Shown here: piece by piece, positions 1-6,068 of the stretch
Layout of the letters: each line of letters opens with the position of its first letter
Numbering within the stretch: position 1 is the stretch's first letter
NCBI GenBank assembly: GCA_013140785.1
Contig: JABFRZ010000271.1
Location: forward strand, 1-12,438
Direction of reading: 5' to 3'
DNA length: 12,438 bases
From: Planctomycetota bacterium
GTDB lineage: Bacteria; Planctomycetota; UBA1135; GCA-002686595
Made by a program: the position numbers and the translations under genes
The notes under the pieces: model-generated
Database searches by the model: none
Told to the model about the DNA's origin: nothing
Seen by the model: only the letters and a program-made list of their open reading frames with translations

Positions 1-51
1 GCCTTGCGGCGGCGACCGCGCGCGCGCGCTCAAGGGCCGCGGCCGCAAGGC
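1..51. repeat. 10-bp inverted repeat at left window edge
   Basis: GCCTTGCGGC at 1-10 is the exact reverse complement of GCCGCAAGGC at 42-51. The arm begins at the very first base. Together with the 38-bp inverted repeat that ends at the last base of the window, this may be a fold-back end of a contig. It is short and lies in very GC-rich sequence, so chance is possible. Confidence 0.4.
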
Positions 52-466
52 GGCGCGTCTCGTGGGCCGCTATCTGACGAAGCTCGGCGAAGCGCCCGAG
101 TTCGTGCTCAGCTCGGACGCGCTGCGCGCCCGCGAGACGGCCGAGCTCGCGCGCGAGGAAGGCGGCTGGAGCGCGCCGCTCGAGCTAACTCCCGCGATCT
201 ACGAGTCCGGCACCGACGGCCTCCTGCGCCAGATCCGCGCCGCGGAGGCCGCCGTCACGCGCCTGCTCCTGGTCGGCCACCAGCCCGGGCTCTCGCTCTT
301 GATCGGCGAGCTGACCGGCAACGAACCCGACTTCCCCACCGCGGCTCTGGCGCGCATCGACTTCGAGCTCGAGCGCTGGAGCGCAGTCGCGCCGCGCAGC
401 GGACACCTCGTCTGGCTCGTCACGCCCGACGGAATCGGGGCTCAGCGTCCGAAGCCTGGGCGCTGA
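2..466 (+). CDS. sixA: SixA-type phosphohistidine phosphatase, 5' partial
   Basis: Reads in frame from the window edge to TGA at 464-466, giving about 154 visible residues. The family is the histidine-phosphatase (phosphoglycerate mutase-like) superfamily. SixA removes phosphate from phosphohistidine on phosphotransfer proteins in the cytoplasm. Visible family features are DRARALKGRGRKAA near the start (the usual 'DxxRPLTxRGRxxA' stretch), VLSSDALRARETAE in the middle (the SSxAxRAxET motif) and LLVGHQPGLS (second catalytic His in GHQP). The N-terminal RHG motif with the phospho-accepting His is missing because the gene is cut by the edge. A GTG at 62 could serve as a start, but the family match begins before it, so I treat the gene as truncated. 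The first few residues may be artefact (see the inverted repeat at 1-51). It converges on the kinase gene with 21 bp between stops. SixA genes are often found near ppk; here ppk lies about 9 kb away, on the other side of the accessory block. Confidence 0.85.
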   Translation, partial: PCGGDRARALKGRGRKAARLVGRYLTKLGEAPEFVLSSDALRARETAELAREEGGWSAPLELTPAIYESGTDGLLRQIRAAEAAVTRLLLVGHQPGLSLLIGELTGNEPDFPTAALARIDFELERWSAVAPRSGHLVWLVTPDGIGAQRPKPGR

Positions 467-487
467 AGAGCACCGACGTCCCGATTC

Positions 488-3190
488 CTACGAACCTCCA
501 GCGCGCTGCGGGAGCGGGGCTCGCGCGTCGGCCGAGTCCTCGGATGGGACGGAATCGAGCTGGTGCAGTCGGTCACGCGCTCGGCTCAGCTCTTCGGGCA
601 AGGCGCGCGGGCTCTGCTCGAGGCACCGGATGGCTCCGTGCAAGTGGTCGCGTGCCTCGCTCGAGCGGCCGGTGGCCGCGAGGCATCCGCCCAAGGCAAC
701 CTCGGCGCGACCCGCGCTCAGGCAATCGTCTCGACTCGACGAGCGCAGACCGAGAAGCGCCTCCTCGAGCAGGGGTATCGCCTCCAGAGGCGCCTGGGTC
801 TTCGACAAGAACACGCCGAACGAATACAGCGCATCGTGGAGGTCGTGGGCGGGGCCGGACGGAGAACGCCGGATCCGGAGCACCTCTTCCCACAGCTCGC
901 GGGCCTCTGGAATGCGCCCGCGCGCGTGGTTCAGGTTTGCGAGCTTGGCGAGCGTGACGGCCACGTGGGGATGGTCGGGGCCGAGCCGCTTGCTCTGCAG
1001 CTCGAGCGCCTGCTCGAGACTGCCCCCGGCCGCGTCCAGGTCGCCCTCCTGTAGCTGCATCTCGGCCATGTTCGACAACAGCAAGCCGAGCCCCTCCTCT
1101 CCGTCCGCGCGCAACTCCCGATAGCCGTGCTCGGCCTGCCGCGCGAGCGCGAGCGCTTCCTCGGGTCGATGCAGCCGCCAGCGGGCAGCCGCCAGGTTCG
1201 AGATCGTCTGCAGCGTGAGCGGGTGCTGTGGGCCGAGGATCGCGTCCCGGATCTCGAGTGCCTCCTGGAGCATCCGCGCCGCCTGCTCCAGCTCGCCGCG
1301 ATCGAGCTGGATTCCCGCCAGATTGTTCAGGCTCTCGGCGACGGGCAGGGTGCCGTCGGCGGCCTCTCGGCGCAGCTCCAGCGCCTCGTCGTGCAAGCGC
1401 TCGGCCTCGTCGACCTGGCCCGCGTTGCGCAGGCAGGCGGCCAGGTCGTTGGCAAGGGAGGCCACGTCGGTGTGGGTTCCCGGCGCGCACGTGCGATTCA
1501 GCGCCAGCGCTTCGCGCAGCGCCTCTGCGGCCCGTGCGTAGTCGCCACGGCAATAGTCCAGCTGTCCCAGGCTGCGCAGGGACAGGGCGTACTCGAGGCT
1601 CTCTGAGCCGAAGATCTCCGCGCGGATCGCGAGGGCCTCGCGGGTCAACGACTCGGACTCGGCGAGCAGATTGATGCGCAGGCACACCTGACCCAGAGCG
1701 TCCAGGAGGTTGGCGCGAGAGTGACCGTCGCCGGGGTACTGGCGGCGCACGCGGTCTGCGTGTAGCAGGATCCTGTCGCGAGCCAGGAGCTGCTGCGCGT
1801 CGTCCAACGCGGGGGCCATCGGCAGGAAGACATCCACCAGGATGTCGGCGATGCTCTGGAACGAATCGGCCTCGATGTGCGCGTGCTCGGCCTGTGCCCG
1901 GGCGCGTTGCTCGCCCTGACGGCTGGATACGAAGCCGAACAGCAGCGCCCCCACCACGGCCGAGGCCGAGGCGACGGCCAGGCGGTTGCGACGCACGAAC
2001 TTGGAGCTGCGGTACCACAGCGAATCGGGGCGCGCCAGCACGGGTCGGGCGAGGAGGTGGTGCTCGATGTCGTCGGCGAACTCCTGCGCCGAGGCGTAGC
2101 GACGCTCGGGCTCCTTCCTCAGGGCCATCAGCACGATCCGGTCGAGATCGCCGCGCAGCCGGCGGCGCAGACCGGCGGGCGTGCTCCGGCAGTGCGCCGC
2201 GAGTTGCTCCGGGCCCGACGCTTCTTCGCCTTCGTCTGCGGGAAGCGCGGGCCGGAGCACGATCGTGCTGGGACGCGCGGGGGTGTGCTCCCTGACGATG
2301 CGCTCCCAGTCGGCCGGGCTGCGGCTCTCGCACTGGAACGGTTTGCGGCCGGTGAGGAGCTCGTACAGGATCACGCCCAGCGAATAGACGTCGAGCGCGG
2401 TCGTGACGCGGCCACCGGCAAGCTGCTCGGGGCTGGCGTACTCCGGTGTCAGGATGCGCGCCACCGTACGGGTAGCGGCCGGCATCGGTTTGCCGTCGTC
2501 GTCCTCCAGCAGGCGCGCGATGCCGAAGTCGAGCAGGCGAGGAAGTCCGTGCTCGTCGATCAGGATGTTGCTCGGCTTCAGGTCGCGGTGCACGACCAGG
2601 TTCTGGTGCGCGTAGTGGACGGCGCGGCATACCTGGGCGAACAGGCGCAGACGCTCTGCCACCGACAGGCGCTCGCGGTCGCAGTACCGGTCGATGGGGA
2701 TGCCGTGCACGAGCTCCATGACCAGGTAGGGCCGACCGTCGTCGGTGCTGCCCCCGTCGTACAGGCGTGCGATGCCCGGATGGTCGAGCGCGGCGAGCGT
2801 GCGGCGTTCCAGCTCGAAGCGGCGCACGAGCCCTTCCGTGGCGCGCTCGGCCCGGATCAGCTTGACCGCCACTTCGTGCTGGAAGAGGCCGTCGGTCCGT
2901 TCGGCCCGATAGACGACGCCCATTCCACCCACGGCCAGGCGCTCGACCAGCCGGTAGGCGCCCACGCTCCGGCCCAGCATGGGATCGTCTTCTGTGCGCC
3001 GCGAGCGCTCCTCCATGCGGCCGAAGAGGTCGTCGCCGGACGAGTCGTCGCGCAGCAGCCGCTCGACGGACGTGCGCAGGTCCGCGTCCGCGCCGCACTC
3101 GGCGTCGAGCAGGGCCGCGCGTTGCTCGGAAGCGAGATCAACCACGCGATGGAAGAGGGCTTCGACCCGCTTCCAGTGCTCAGGTTCCAC
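488..3190 (-). CDS. Membrane Ser/Thr protein kinase with C-terminal TPR repeats (ECF-associated)
   Basis: 900 residues. Residues 1-50 form the small helical N-terminal segment typical of ECF-linked kinases (starts MEPEHWKRVEALFHRVVDLA). The kinase domain spans about 80-380: glycine loop LAVGGMGVVY (85-94, first Gly replaced by Ala), ATP-binding Lys110 in VAVKLI, catalytic HRDLKPSN (201-208), DFG (221-223), TPEYASPEQ (248-256). The catalytic residues are all present, so it should be active. One membrane segment lies at about 402-422, just after a basic RRNR. Residues about 485-870 hold eight or so TPRs of the kinesin-light-chain type (GPQHP, GPDHPH landmarks), predicted to be outside the cytoplasm as a sensor or scaffold. 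The start is GTG at 3190, inside the end of the sigma gene (11-bp overlap), with GGGGAG 7 nt upstream. Translation is therefore probably coupled to the sigma factor, which is the likely substrate (inference). The TPR ligand is unknown. Confidence 0.93.
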   Translation of the reverse strand: MEPEHWKRVEALFHRVVDLASEQRAALLDAECGADADLRTSVERLLRDDSSGDDLFGRMEERSRRTEDDPMLGRSVGAYRLVERLAVGGMGVVYRAERTDGLFQHEVAVKLIRAERATEGLVRRFELERRTLAALDHPGIARLYDGGSTDDGRPYLVMELVHGIPIDRYCDRERLSVAERLRLFAQVCRAVHYAHQNLVVHRDLKPSNILIDEHGLPRLLDFGIARLLEDDDGKPMPAATRTVARILTPEYASPEQLAGGRVTTALDVYSLGVILYELLTGRKPFQCESRSPADWERIVREHTPARPSTIVLRPALPADEGEEASGPEQLAAHCRSTPAGLRRRLRGDLDRIVLMALRKEPERRYASAQEFADDIEHHLLARPVLARPDSLWYRSSKFVRRNRLAVASASAVVGALLFGFVSSRQGEQRARAQAEHAHIEADSFQSIADILVDVFLPMAPALDDAQQLLARDRILLHADRVRRQYPGDGHSRANLLDALGQVCLRINLLAESESLTREALAIRAEIFGSESLEYALSLRSLGQLDYCRGDYARAAEALREALALNRTCAPGTHTDVASLANDLAACLRNAGQVDEAERLHDEALELRREAADGTLPVAESLNNLAGIQLDRGELEQAARMLQEALEIRDAILGPQHPLTLQTISNLAAARWRLHRPEEALALARQAEHGYRELRADGEEGLGLLLSNMAEMQLQEGDLDAAGGSLEQALELQSKRLGPDHPHVAVTLAKLANLNHARGRIPEARELWEEVLRIRRSPSGPAHDLHDALYSFGVFLSKTQAPLEAIPLLEEALLGLRSSSRDDCLSAGRAEVALGGCLAATGRSSEARDHLHGAIRCLEQSPRALPEELSRARDRLHQLDSVPSEDSADARAPLPQRAGGS

Positions 3191-3737
3191 GGGCGAGCTC
3201 CCCGCGCAGCCAGGCGCGCGCCACGCGCCAGTGGCGCCGGACGGTGGATTCGGAAAGCTCGAGTGCGCGCGCCAGCTCCTCGACCGTCATGCCCGCGAAG
3301 AAGCGTAGCTCGACGATCTGTGCCTTGATCGGATCGAGCACGGAGAGGCGCGCCAGAACCTCGTCCAGGCCGAGCAGCTCCGCGTCGGAGATCGGCTGGA
3401 GCGGATTCAACTCCTCCAGCGAGAGCTGGGCCACTCCGCCGCCGCGCTTGGCCCGTGCGCGCCGCCGCGCGTGGTCCACCAGCACCCGGCGGATGGCCGT
3501 GGCCGCCGCGCCGAAGAAGTGCGCCCGGCTCTCGAAGGCAGCGCCATCCTTGCCGACCAAGCGCAGGTAGGCCTCGTGGACGAGAGCGGTCGGCTGCAGC
3601 GTGTGCGCGGGGCGCTCACCCGCGAGCTCCTGGCGGGCCAGCGCGCGTAGCTCGTCGTACAGGAGCACGGCGAGTTCCTCGGCCGCTCCGGTTCGGCCTG
3701 CGCGGGAATCTCGGAGGATGCGAGTGAGATCGGCCAT
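3180..3737 (-). CDS. ECF-type RNA polymerase sigma factor, kinase-associated (TIGR02999-like)
   Basis: 185 residues from ATG at 3737. Region 2 spans about 4-95 and includes YDELRALARQEL, QPTALVHEAYLRL and FFGAAATAIRRVLVDHARRR. Region 4 ends with a helix-turn-helix, MTVEELARALELSESTVRRH (about 150-169). QPTALVHEAYLRL is the signature of the ECF group encoded with Ser/Thr kinases. Thr50 stands where ordinary ECFs carry the acidic DAED patch that contacts RNA polymerase. In the Vibrio EcfP-PknT pair, kinase phosphorylation of such a Thr switches the sigma factor on. An in-frame ATG pair at 3771-3776 would add 13 residues. I prefer 3737 because family proteins begin MxDxTRxL and the sigma relic at 5626-5721 aligns from this codon, although GGAG sits only 3 nt before it. 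The gene is followed by the overlapping kinase gene and is divergent from the HAF gene. Confidence 0.92.
   Translation of the reverse strand: MADLTRILRDSRAGRTGAAEELAVLLYDELRALARQELAGERPAHTLQPTALVHEAYLRLVGKDGAAFESRAHFFGAAATAIRRVLVDHARRRARAKRGGGVAQLSLEELNPLQPISDAELLGLDEVLARLSVLDPIKAQIVELRFFAGMTVEELARALELSESTVRRHWRVARAWLRGELARGT
3198..3203 (-). promoter_or_regulatory. Ribosome binding site fixing the GTG start of the kinase gene
   Basis: Read on the minus strand this is GGGGAG, 7 nt before the GTG at 3188-3190. It lies inside the last codons of the sigma gene. It supports the unusual overlapping GTG start and implies reinitiation or coupled translation of sigma factor and kinase. Confidence 0.6.
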
Positions 3738-3812
3738 CGGCTCCGCATCACGCACGGACGACGCAGAGTGCATCACGGTCTCGGCCGGCCATGACGGACC
3801 AGGCCGTGAGAA

Positions 3813-3837
3813 GGGAGTTCAGCGGACAAGAGTTCAG
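3813..3837. repeat. GAGTTCAG direct repeat upstream of sigma gene
   Basis: GAGTTCAG occurs at 3815-3822 and 3830-3837, 15 bp apart, directly next to GGAGTCTCAC at 3838-3847, which resembles the same box (GAGT followed by pyrimidine-rich CA). The three may be an operator array 80-110 bp before the sigma start. No binding protein can be named. Confidence 0.4.
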
Positions 3838-3847
3838 GGAGTCTCAC
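3838..3847. promoter_or_regulatory. GGAGTCTCAC box shared with the second control region
   Basis: GGAGTCTCAC here matches 5746-5755 exactly, and its first nine bases match 5757-5765. In both places it lies upstream of an ECF sigma reading frame (one intact, one a relic) and on the far side of an exported-protein gene. Candidate regulator site. Confidence 0.4.
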
Positions 3848-3926
3848 GTGCGGGTTCGGGTTCGAGTGTGTCCATGATCCGGACGCGAGGCTCGATCGCA
3901 GACACGCCACGGAATGCGCTGGAGCT

Positions 3927-3954
3927 TGACCGGGTTCTCGGCGGCTGGCGCATG
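3927..3954 (+). promoter_or_regulatory. Bipartite element TGACCGG-N13-GGCGCATG before the HAF gene
   Basis: TGACCGG (3927-3933) and GGCGCATG (3947-3954) are separated by 13 bp. The same two words with the same 13-bp gap occur at 5902-5929 before the beta-helix gene, while the bases between them differ. The distance to the ATG is 139 bp. The spacing suits an ECF promoter (-35 TGACC, -10 around CGCATG, 17 bp apart), so it may be the target of the neighbouring sigma factor. That role is inference. Confidence 0.45.
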
Positions 3955-4065
3955 AGATGGCATGAGCGTCGAAGATGTGTGCCTCCGAGGCTGGCGTGCA
4001 GAGCTCGAGTAGGCAACTTCCACTCCGTCGTCGCTCCACGCGGTCCCCAACGCAAGGTCCAAGCC

Positions 4066-5526
4066 ATGAATCCCCTCCTGCCCTCGCTGTCCGTGCTCCT
4101 GCTGGCCGTCGTTTCGCCTAGACCATCGGCTCAGGTTACCGCCCGGCGGACGCTCCACTCGCTTCGTCACGACCAGTACGTGGTGGATTTCGTCTCGAGC
4201 GCGGCCGACGGGTTCGACATGAACAACGCGGGGGTCGTTGTTGGAAGGTCGTATCTCGACACGGGCTGTGGCCCCTTCTGCTTGCCGCCCGAAGAGACTG
4301 TCGTGTGGCGAGGCGGCGAGCGCATCGTCCTTCCCGGCCTGCCGGGTTTCACCGGGACCACCGCGACGAGTGTCAACAACGCGGGTTGGATCGCCGGATT
4401 CGCCGGCTCCTACAACCCGATCCATGCGGTCGTCTGGCAGCCCGTTGGCAGCACCTACCGGGCGCTCGACCTGGGAGTCCTGCCCGGCACCACGATCTCC
4501 CAGCCCGCAGGGATCGACGACCAGGGGCGGGTCGTGGGCTGGTCCACGGACGGCAACGCGATCGGTGGCATCTCCGCGCCGTTCCTCTGGTCTCTGTCGA
4601 CCGGCATGGTGGATCTCTCCACGCTGGGCTACCCGGACGAGCAGCCCTTCGCCATCAGTCCCGGTGGGACCGTGGCCACGGCGAACAAGTGGTATCGACT
4701 GGGGAACCCGGCCAGTGTCGTCACGATGCCTGCGCCCCCGAGCGGCTTCGGGCTCGGGGGATACGGCAGCGCGATCAACGATGCCGGTGACCAGGCCCGG
4801 TTGCTGGCGCGAACCAGCGGCCAGAACCTCGTCTACCTCTTTCGCTTCCACCACGAAGGAAGCTGGCAACAGCTCTCCGCCAGCCCGACCGGCCATCTCT
4901 CGAGGGCTGGCGTCGGATCGATCAACGACGCCCGTGACGTGACGGCCACGATCACTAGCAGAGGCGTCATCGCTTACGGCCCGAACGGCCTGGCCCAAGC
5001 GCTCGATTCGCTGCTCTCCCCGGCCTATCCGCCGCTGGGCAATCCGGACAGTACCGTCGCCTCGGCTGGCCCGATGAACCGCAGGGGCGAGATCTTGGCC
5101 GAGGTCATGCTCGGCCGGAGCCCTCGGCTCGTGCGGCTCACGCCATCCTGGGGCTGCTGGAGTGGCTGCCTGCGCGTGGACGACCTCGCGATCAGCGCGA
5201 ACTTCGTCCCCGATCCGAATGACCCGAGCCAGGATCACTGCGCGCCCGACCTGAGCGCCTACAACGAAGCCTACGTGGTCGTGAGGGTGACAGGGGAGAA
5301 CGCCGCCCCGCAGGCGGGGGTCCTGGTCGCCGGCCGGTTCCTGGACGACTACTGGACGAACGAACCCGTCTCCGCGACGACCGACGCGAGCGGCGTCGTT
5401 TCCTTCTCCTACACGGGCCTGTGCGGCGTCGGCGCGATCGCGTTCCTCGTCGACAGCGCGACCCGCGGCCAGGCAAGCCTGGACAAGACCGCCGGGATCC
5501 TGTCGGTCTCGGCAGTCCCCCAGTAG
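4066..5526 (+). CDS. Exported HAF-repeat protein with C-terminal Ig-like domain
   Basis: 486 residues from ATG at 4066, with AAGG 8 nt upstream. The frame is open further upstream, but only this start gives a signal peptide: hydrophobic LLPSLSVLLLAVV and a likely cut after PSA near residue 22. Residues about 42-345 hold about seven degenerate HAF-type repeats with an 'A-x-x-I/V-N-x-x-G-x-V-x-G' core, e.g. FDMNNAGVVVGRS (50-62), TSVNNAGWIAGFAG (101-114), AGIDDQGRVVGWS (148-160), SAINDAGDQARLL (235-247), GPMNRRGEILAEV (335-347), with 'AvvW' and 'LGvLPG' landmarks between them. Such repeats probably fold as propeller-like beta-sheets. Residues about 395-486 look like one bacterial Ig-like beta-sandwich (EAYVVVRVTGEN ... 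TTDASGVVSFSYTG). Cys pairs at 68/72 and 364/368 fit an exported protein. No anchor or sorting tail was seen. Function unknown; divergent from the sigma gene and possibly its target. Confidence 0.88.
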   Translation: MNPLLPSLSVLLLAVVSPRPSAQVTARRTLHSLRHDQYVVDFVSSAADGFDMNNAGVVVGRSYLDTGCGPFCLPPEETVVWRGGERIVLPGLPGFTGTTATSVNNAGWIAGFAGSYNPIHAVVWQPVGSTYRALDLGVLPGTTISQPAGIDDQGRVVGWSTDGNAIGGISAPFLWSLSTGMVDLSTLGYPDEQPFAISPGGTVATANKWYRLGNPASVVTMPAPPSGFGLGGYGSAINDAGDQARLLARTSGQNLVYLFRFHHEGSWQQLSASPTGHLSRAGVGSINDARDVTATITSRGVIAYGPNGLAQALDSLLSPAYPPLGNPDSTVASAGPMNRRGEILAEVMLGRSPRLVRLTPSWGCWSGCLRVDDLAISANFVPDPNDPSQDHCAPDLSAYNEAYVVVRVTGENAAPQAGVLVAGRFLDDYWTNEPVSATTDASGVVSFSYTGLCGVGAIAFLVDSATRGQASLDKTAGILSVSAVPQ

Positions 5527-5552
5527 GTCCGGTCAGTGCATGTGGCGCGCAA

Positions 5553-5628
5553 GGGCGGACGCGGACTCTCGGTACTGCGCGACGCCGACACCTTGCCGCT
5601 CGCGCCGATCGATCCGGTCGAGCACGGC
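5553..5628 (+). pseudogene. 76-bp partial copy of the di-haem peroxidase gene
   Basis: Aligns without gaps to 8200-8275 inside the peroxidase gene, 72 of 76 bases identical, same strand. The four differences against the intact gene are two silent third-base changes (8221, 8239) and two second-base changes (8235 Gly to Asp, 8271 Arg to His). The matching protein stretch is GRGLSVLRDAGTLPLAPID. Nothing of the rest of the peroxidase, including the haem motifs, is present. The right end shares GGC with the sigma relic, consistent with a microhomology join. Confidence 0.85.
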
Positions 5629-5721
5629 ACGCAGCTCGTCGTAGAGGAGCACCGCGAGCTCCTCGGCGGCAACACCGTTGCCTTCCTTGGAAGCCGTGAG
5701 GATTCGCGTCACGTCGATCAC
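5626..5721 (-). pseudogene. N-terminal relic of a second ECF sigma factor gene
   Basis: Minus-strand reading from GTG at 5721 gives 32 residues (VIDVTRIL ... EELAVLLYDELRA) aligning with residues 1-32 of the intact sigma factor at 3737, 22 of 32 identical. Over the last 15 codons the protein is identical, and all seven base differences fall at third positions, so the copy diverged under selection for its protein before it was cut. After Ala32 the frame runs into the antisense of the peroxidase fragment and has no sigma content (no TALVHE, no HTH). The remnant frame stops at 5533 after 62 codons. It is unlikely to be functional. Its place, divergent from the beta-helix gene, mirrors that of the intact sigma gene and the HAF gene. 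Confidence 0.85.
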
Positions 5722-5743
5722 TCGAGTCCGCTCGCGAGACTTC

Positions 5744-5765
5744 CTGGAGTCTCACTGGAGTCTCA
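5744..5765. repeat. Tandem 11-bp repeat CTGGAGTCTCA x2
   Basis: CTGGAGTCTCA occurs twice head to tail (5744-5754, 5755-5765), a period of one DNA helix turn. The core GGAGTCTCA also occurs at 3838-3846 upstream of the intact sigma gene. GAGACT at 5736-5741 pairs with AGTCTC at 5748-5753, making a small 6-bp dyad. It lies 23-44 bp upstream of the sigma relic start and may be a leftover or still active operator. Confidence 0.5.
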
Positions 5766-5901
5766 GCGGTCGGCCTAGCCTAGAGCCCCGTACCCGAAAG
5801 GCGTATGCGCACGAAGGCTGATTGCGATAGCTGGAGACACGACGTAGTGAGGCGCCTGCGATGGGCTCATGGCCCGCGCTGACGAAGATCGCCCAGATTC
5901 C

Positions 5902-5929
5902 TGACCGGATCGGTGCGCGACGGCGCATG
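5902..5929 (+). promoter_or_regulatory. Bipartite element TGACCGG-N13-GGCGCATG before the beta-helix gene
   Basis: TGACCGG (5902-5908) and GGCGCATG (5922-5929) match 3927-3933 and 3947-3954 exactly with the same 13-bp gap, 167 bp before the ATG. A further 6-mer, TCGAGT, falls 58 bp after the start of GGCGCATG in both regions (4005-4010 and 5980-5985), although bases between these words are at background similarity. Candidate shared promoter of an ECF regulon. Confidence 0.45.
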
Positions 5930-6068
5930 GACGAGTGAGGAAGCTCTCTGGCCTTATGCCCGCGTGAGCCCCTCGCGATTCGAGTGTCAAGGCCTGGCGC
6001 CGCGCGAACGTGAGCGCGAAGCCGGCAGTCCCCCCGCAGAACCACGCAACAAGAAAGAGACTCTCGTC

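Larger units (their letters stand above)
3738..4065. promoter_or_regulatory. Divergent control region between sigma factor and HAF-protein genes
   Basis: This 328-bp stretch must hold the promoters of the leftward sigma-kinase pair and the rightward HAF gene. No convincing housekeeping -35/-10 pair was seen. It contains a GAGTTCAG direct repeat, a GGAGTCTCAC box and the bipartite TGACCGG/GGCGCATG element, each listed separately. Several of these recur in the gap before the beta-helix gene. A 9-mer TTCGAGTGT at 3861-3869 also recurs at 5979-5987. Confidence 0.6.
5527..6068. other. 542-bp gap: rearrangement scar plus control region
   Basis: No intact gene is supported here. From left to right it holds about 26 bp without recognisable content, a 76-bp partial copy of the peroxidase gene (5553-5628), an antisense stump of an ECF sigma gene (5626-5721), tandem GGAGTCTCA boxes (5744-5765), the bipartite TGACCGG/GGCGCATG element (5902-5929) and the leader of the beta-helix gene. 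The rest (about 5766-5901 and 5930-6045) shows nothing I recognise. Confidence 0.6.

Noticed and set aside
1877..3328. 483-codon plus-strand open frame opposite kinase and sigma genes
   Set aside because: It spans two clearly identified minus-strand genes and has no motif; high-GC shadow.
3926..3954. Housekeeping promoter with -35 TTGACC before the HAF gene
   Set aside because: No acceptable -10 (TATAAT-like) sequence at 16-18 bp. The same bases are better explained by the bipartite element shared with 5902-5929.
3844..5238. 464-codon minus-strand open frame opposite the HAF gene
   Set aside because: Shadow frame without recognisable domains; the plus-strand HAF repeats and signal peptide explain the region.
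5553..5628. Mobile element or attachment-site core explaining the 76-bp direct repeat with 8200-8275
   Set aside because: The repeat is entirely peroxidase coding sequence, with no integrase, transposase, terminal inverted repeats or tRNA nearby. A partial gene copy is simpler.
5536..5778. 80-codon plus-strand frame across the scar (peroxidase-like GRGLSVLRDADTL then novel sequence)
   Set aside because: It runs through the peroxidase fragment and then the antisense of the sigma stump. No domain, and no good ribosome site. It is a by-product of the rearrangement.
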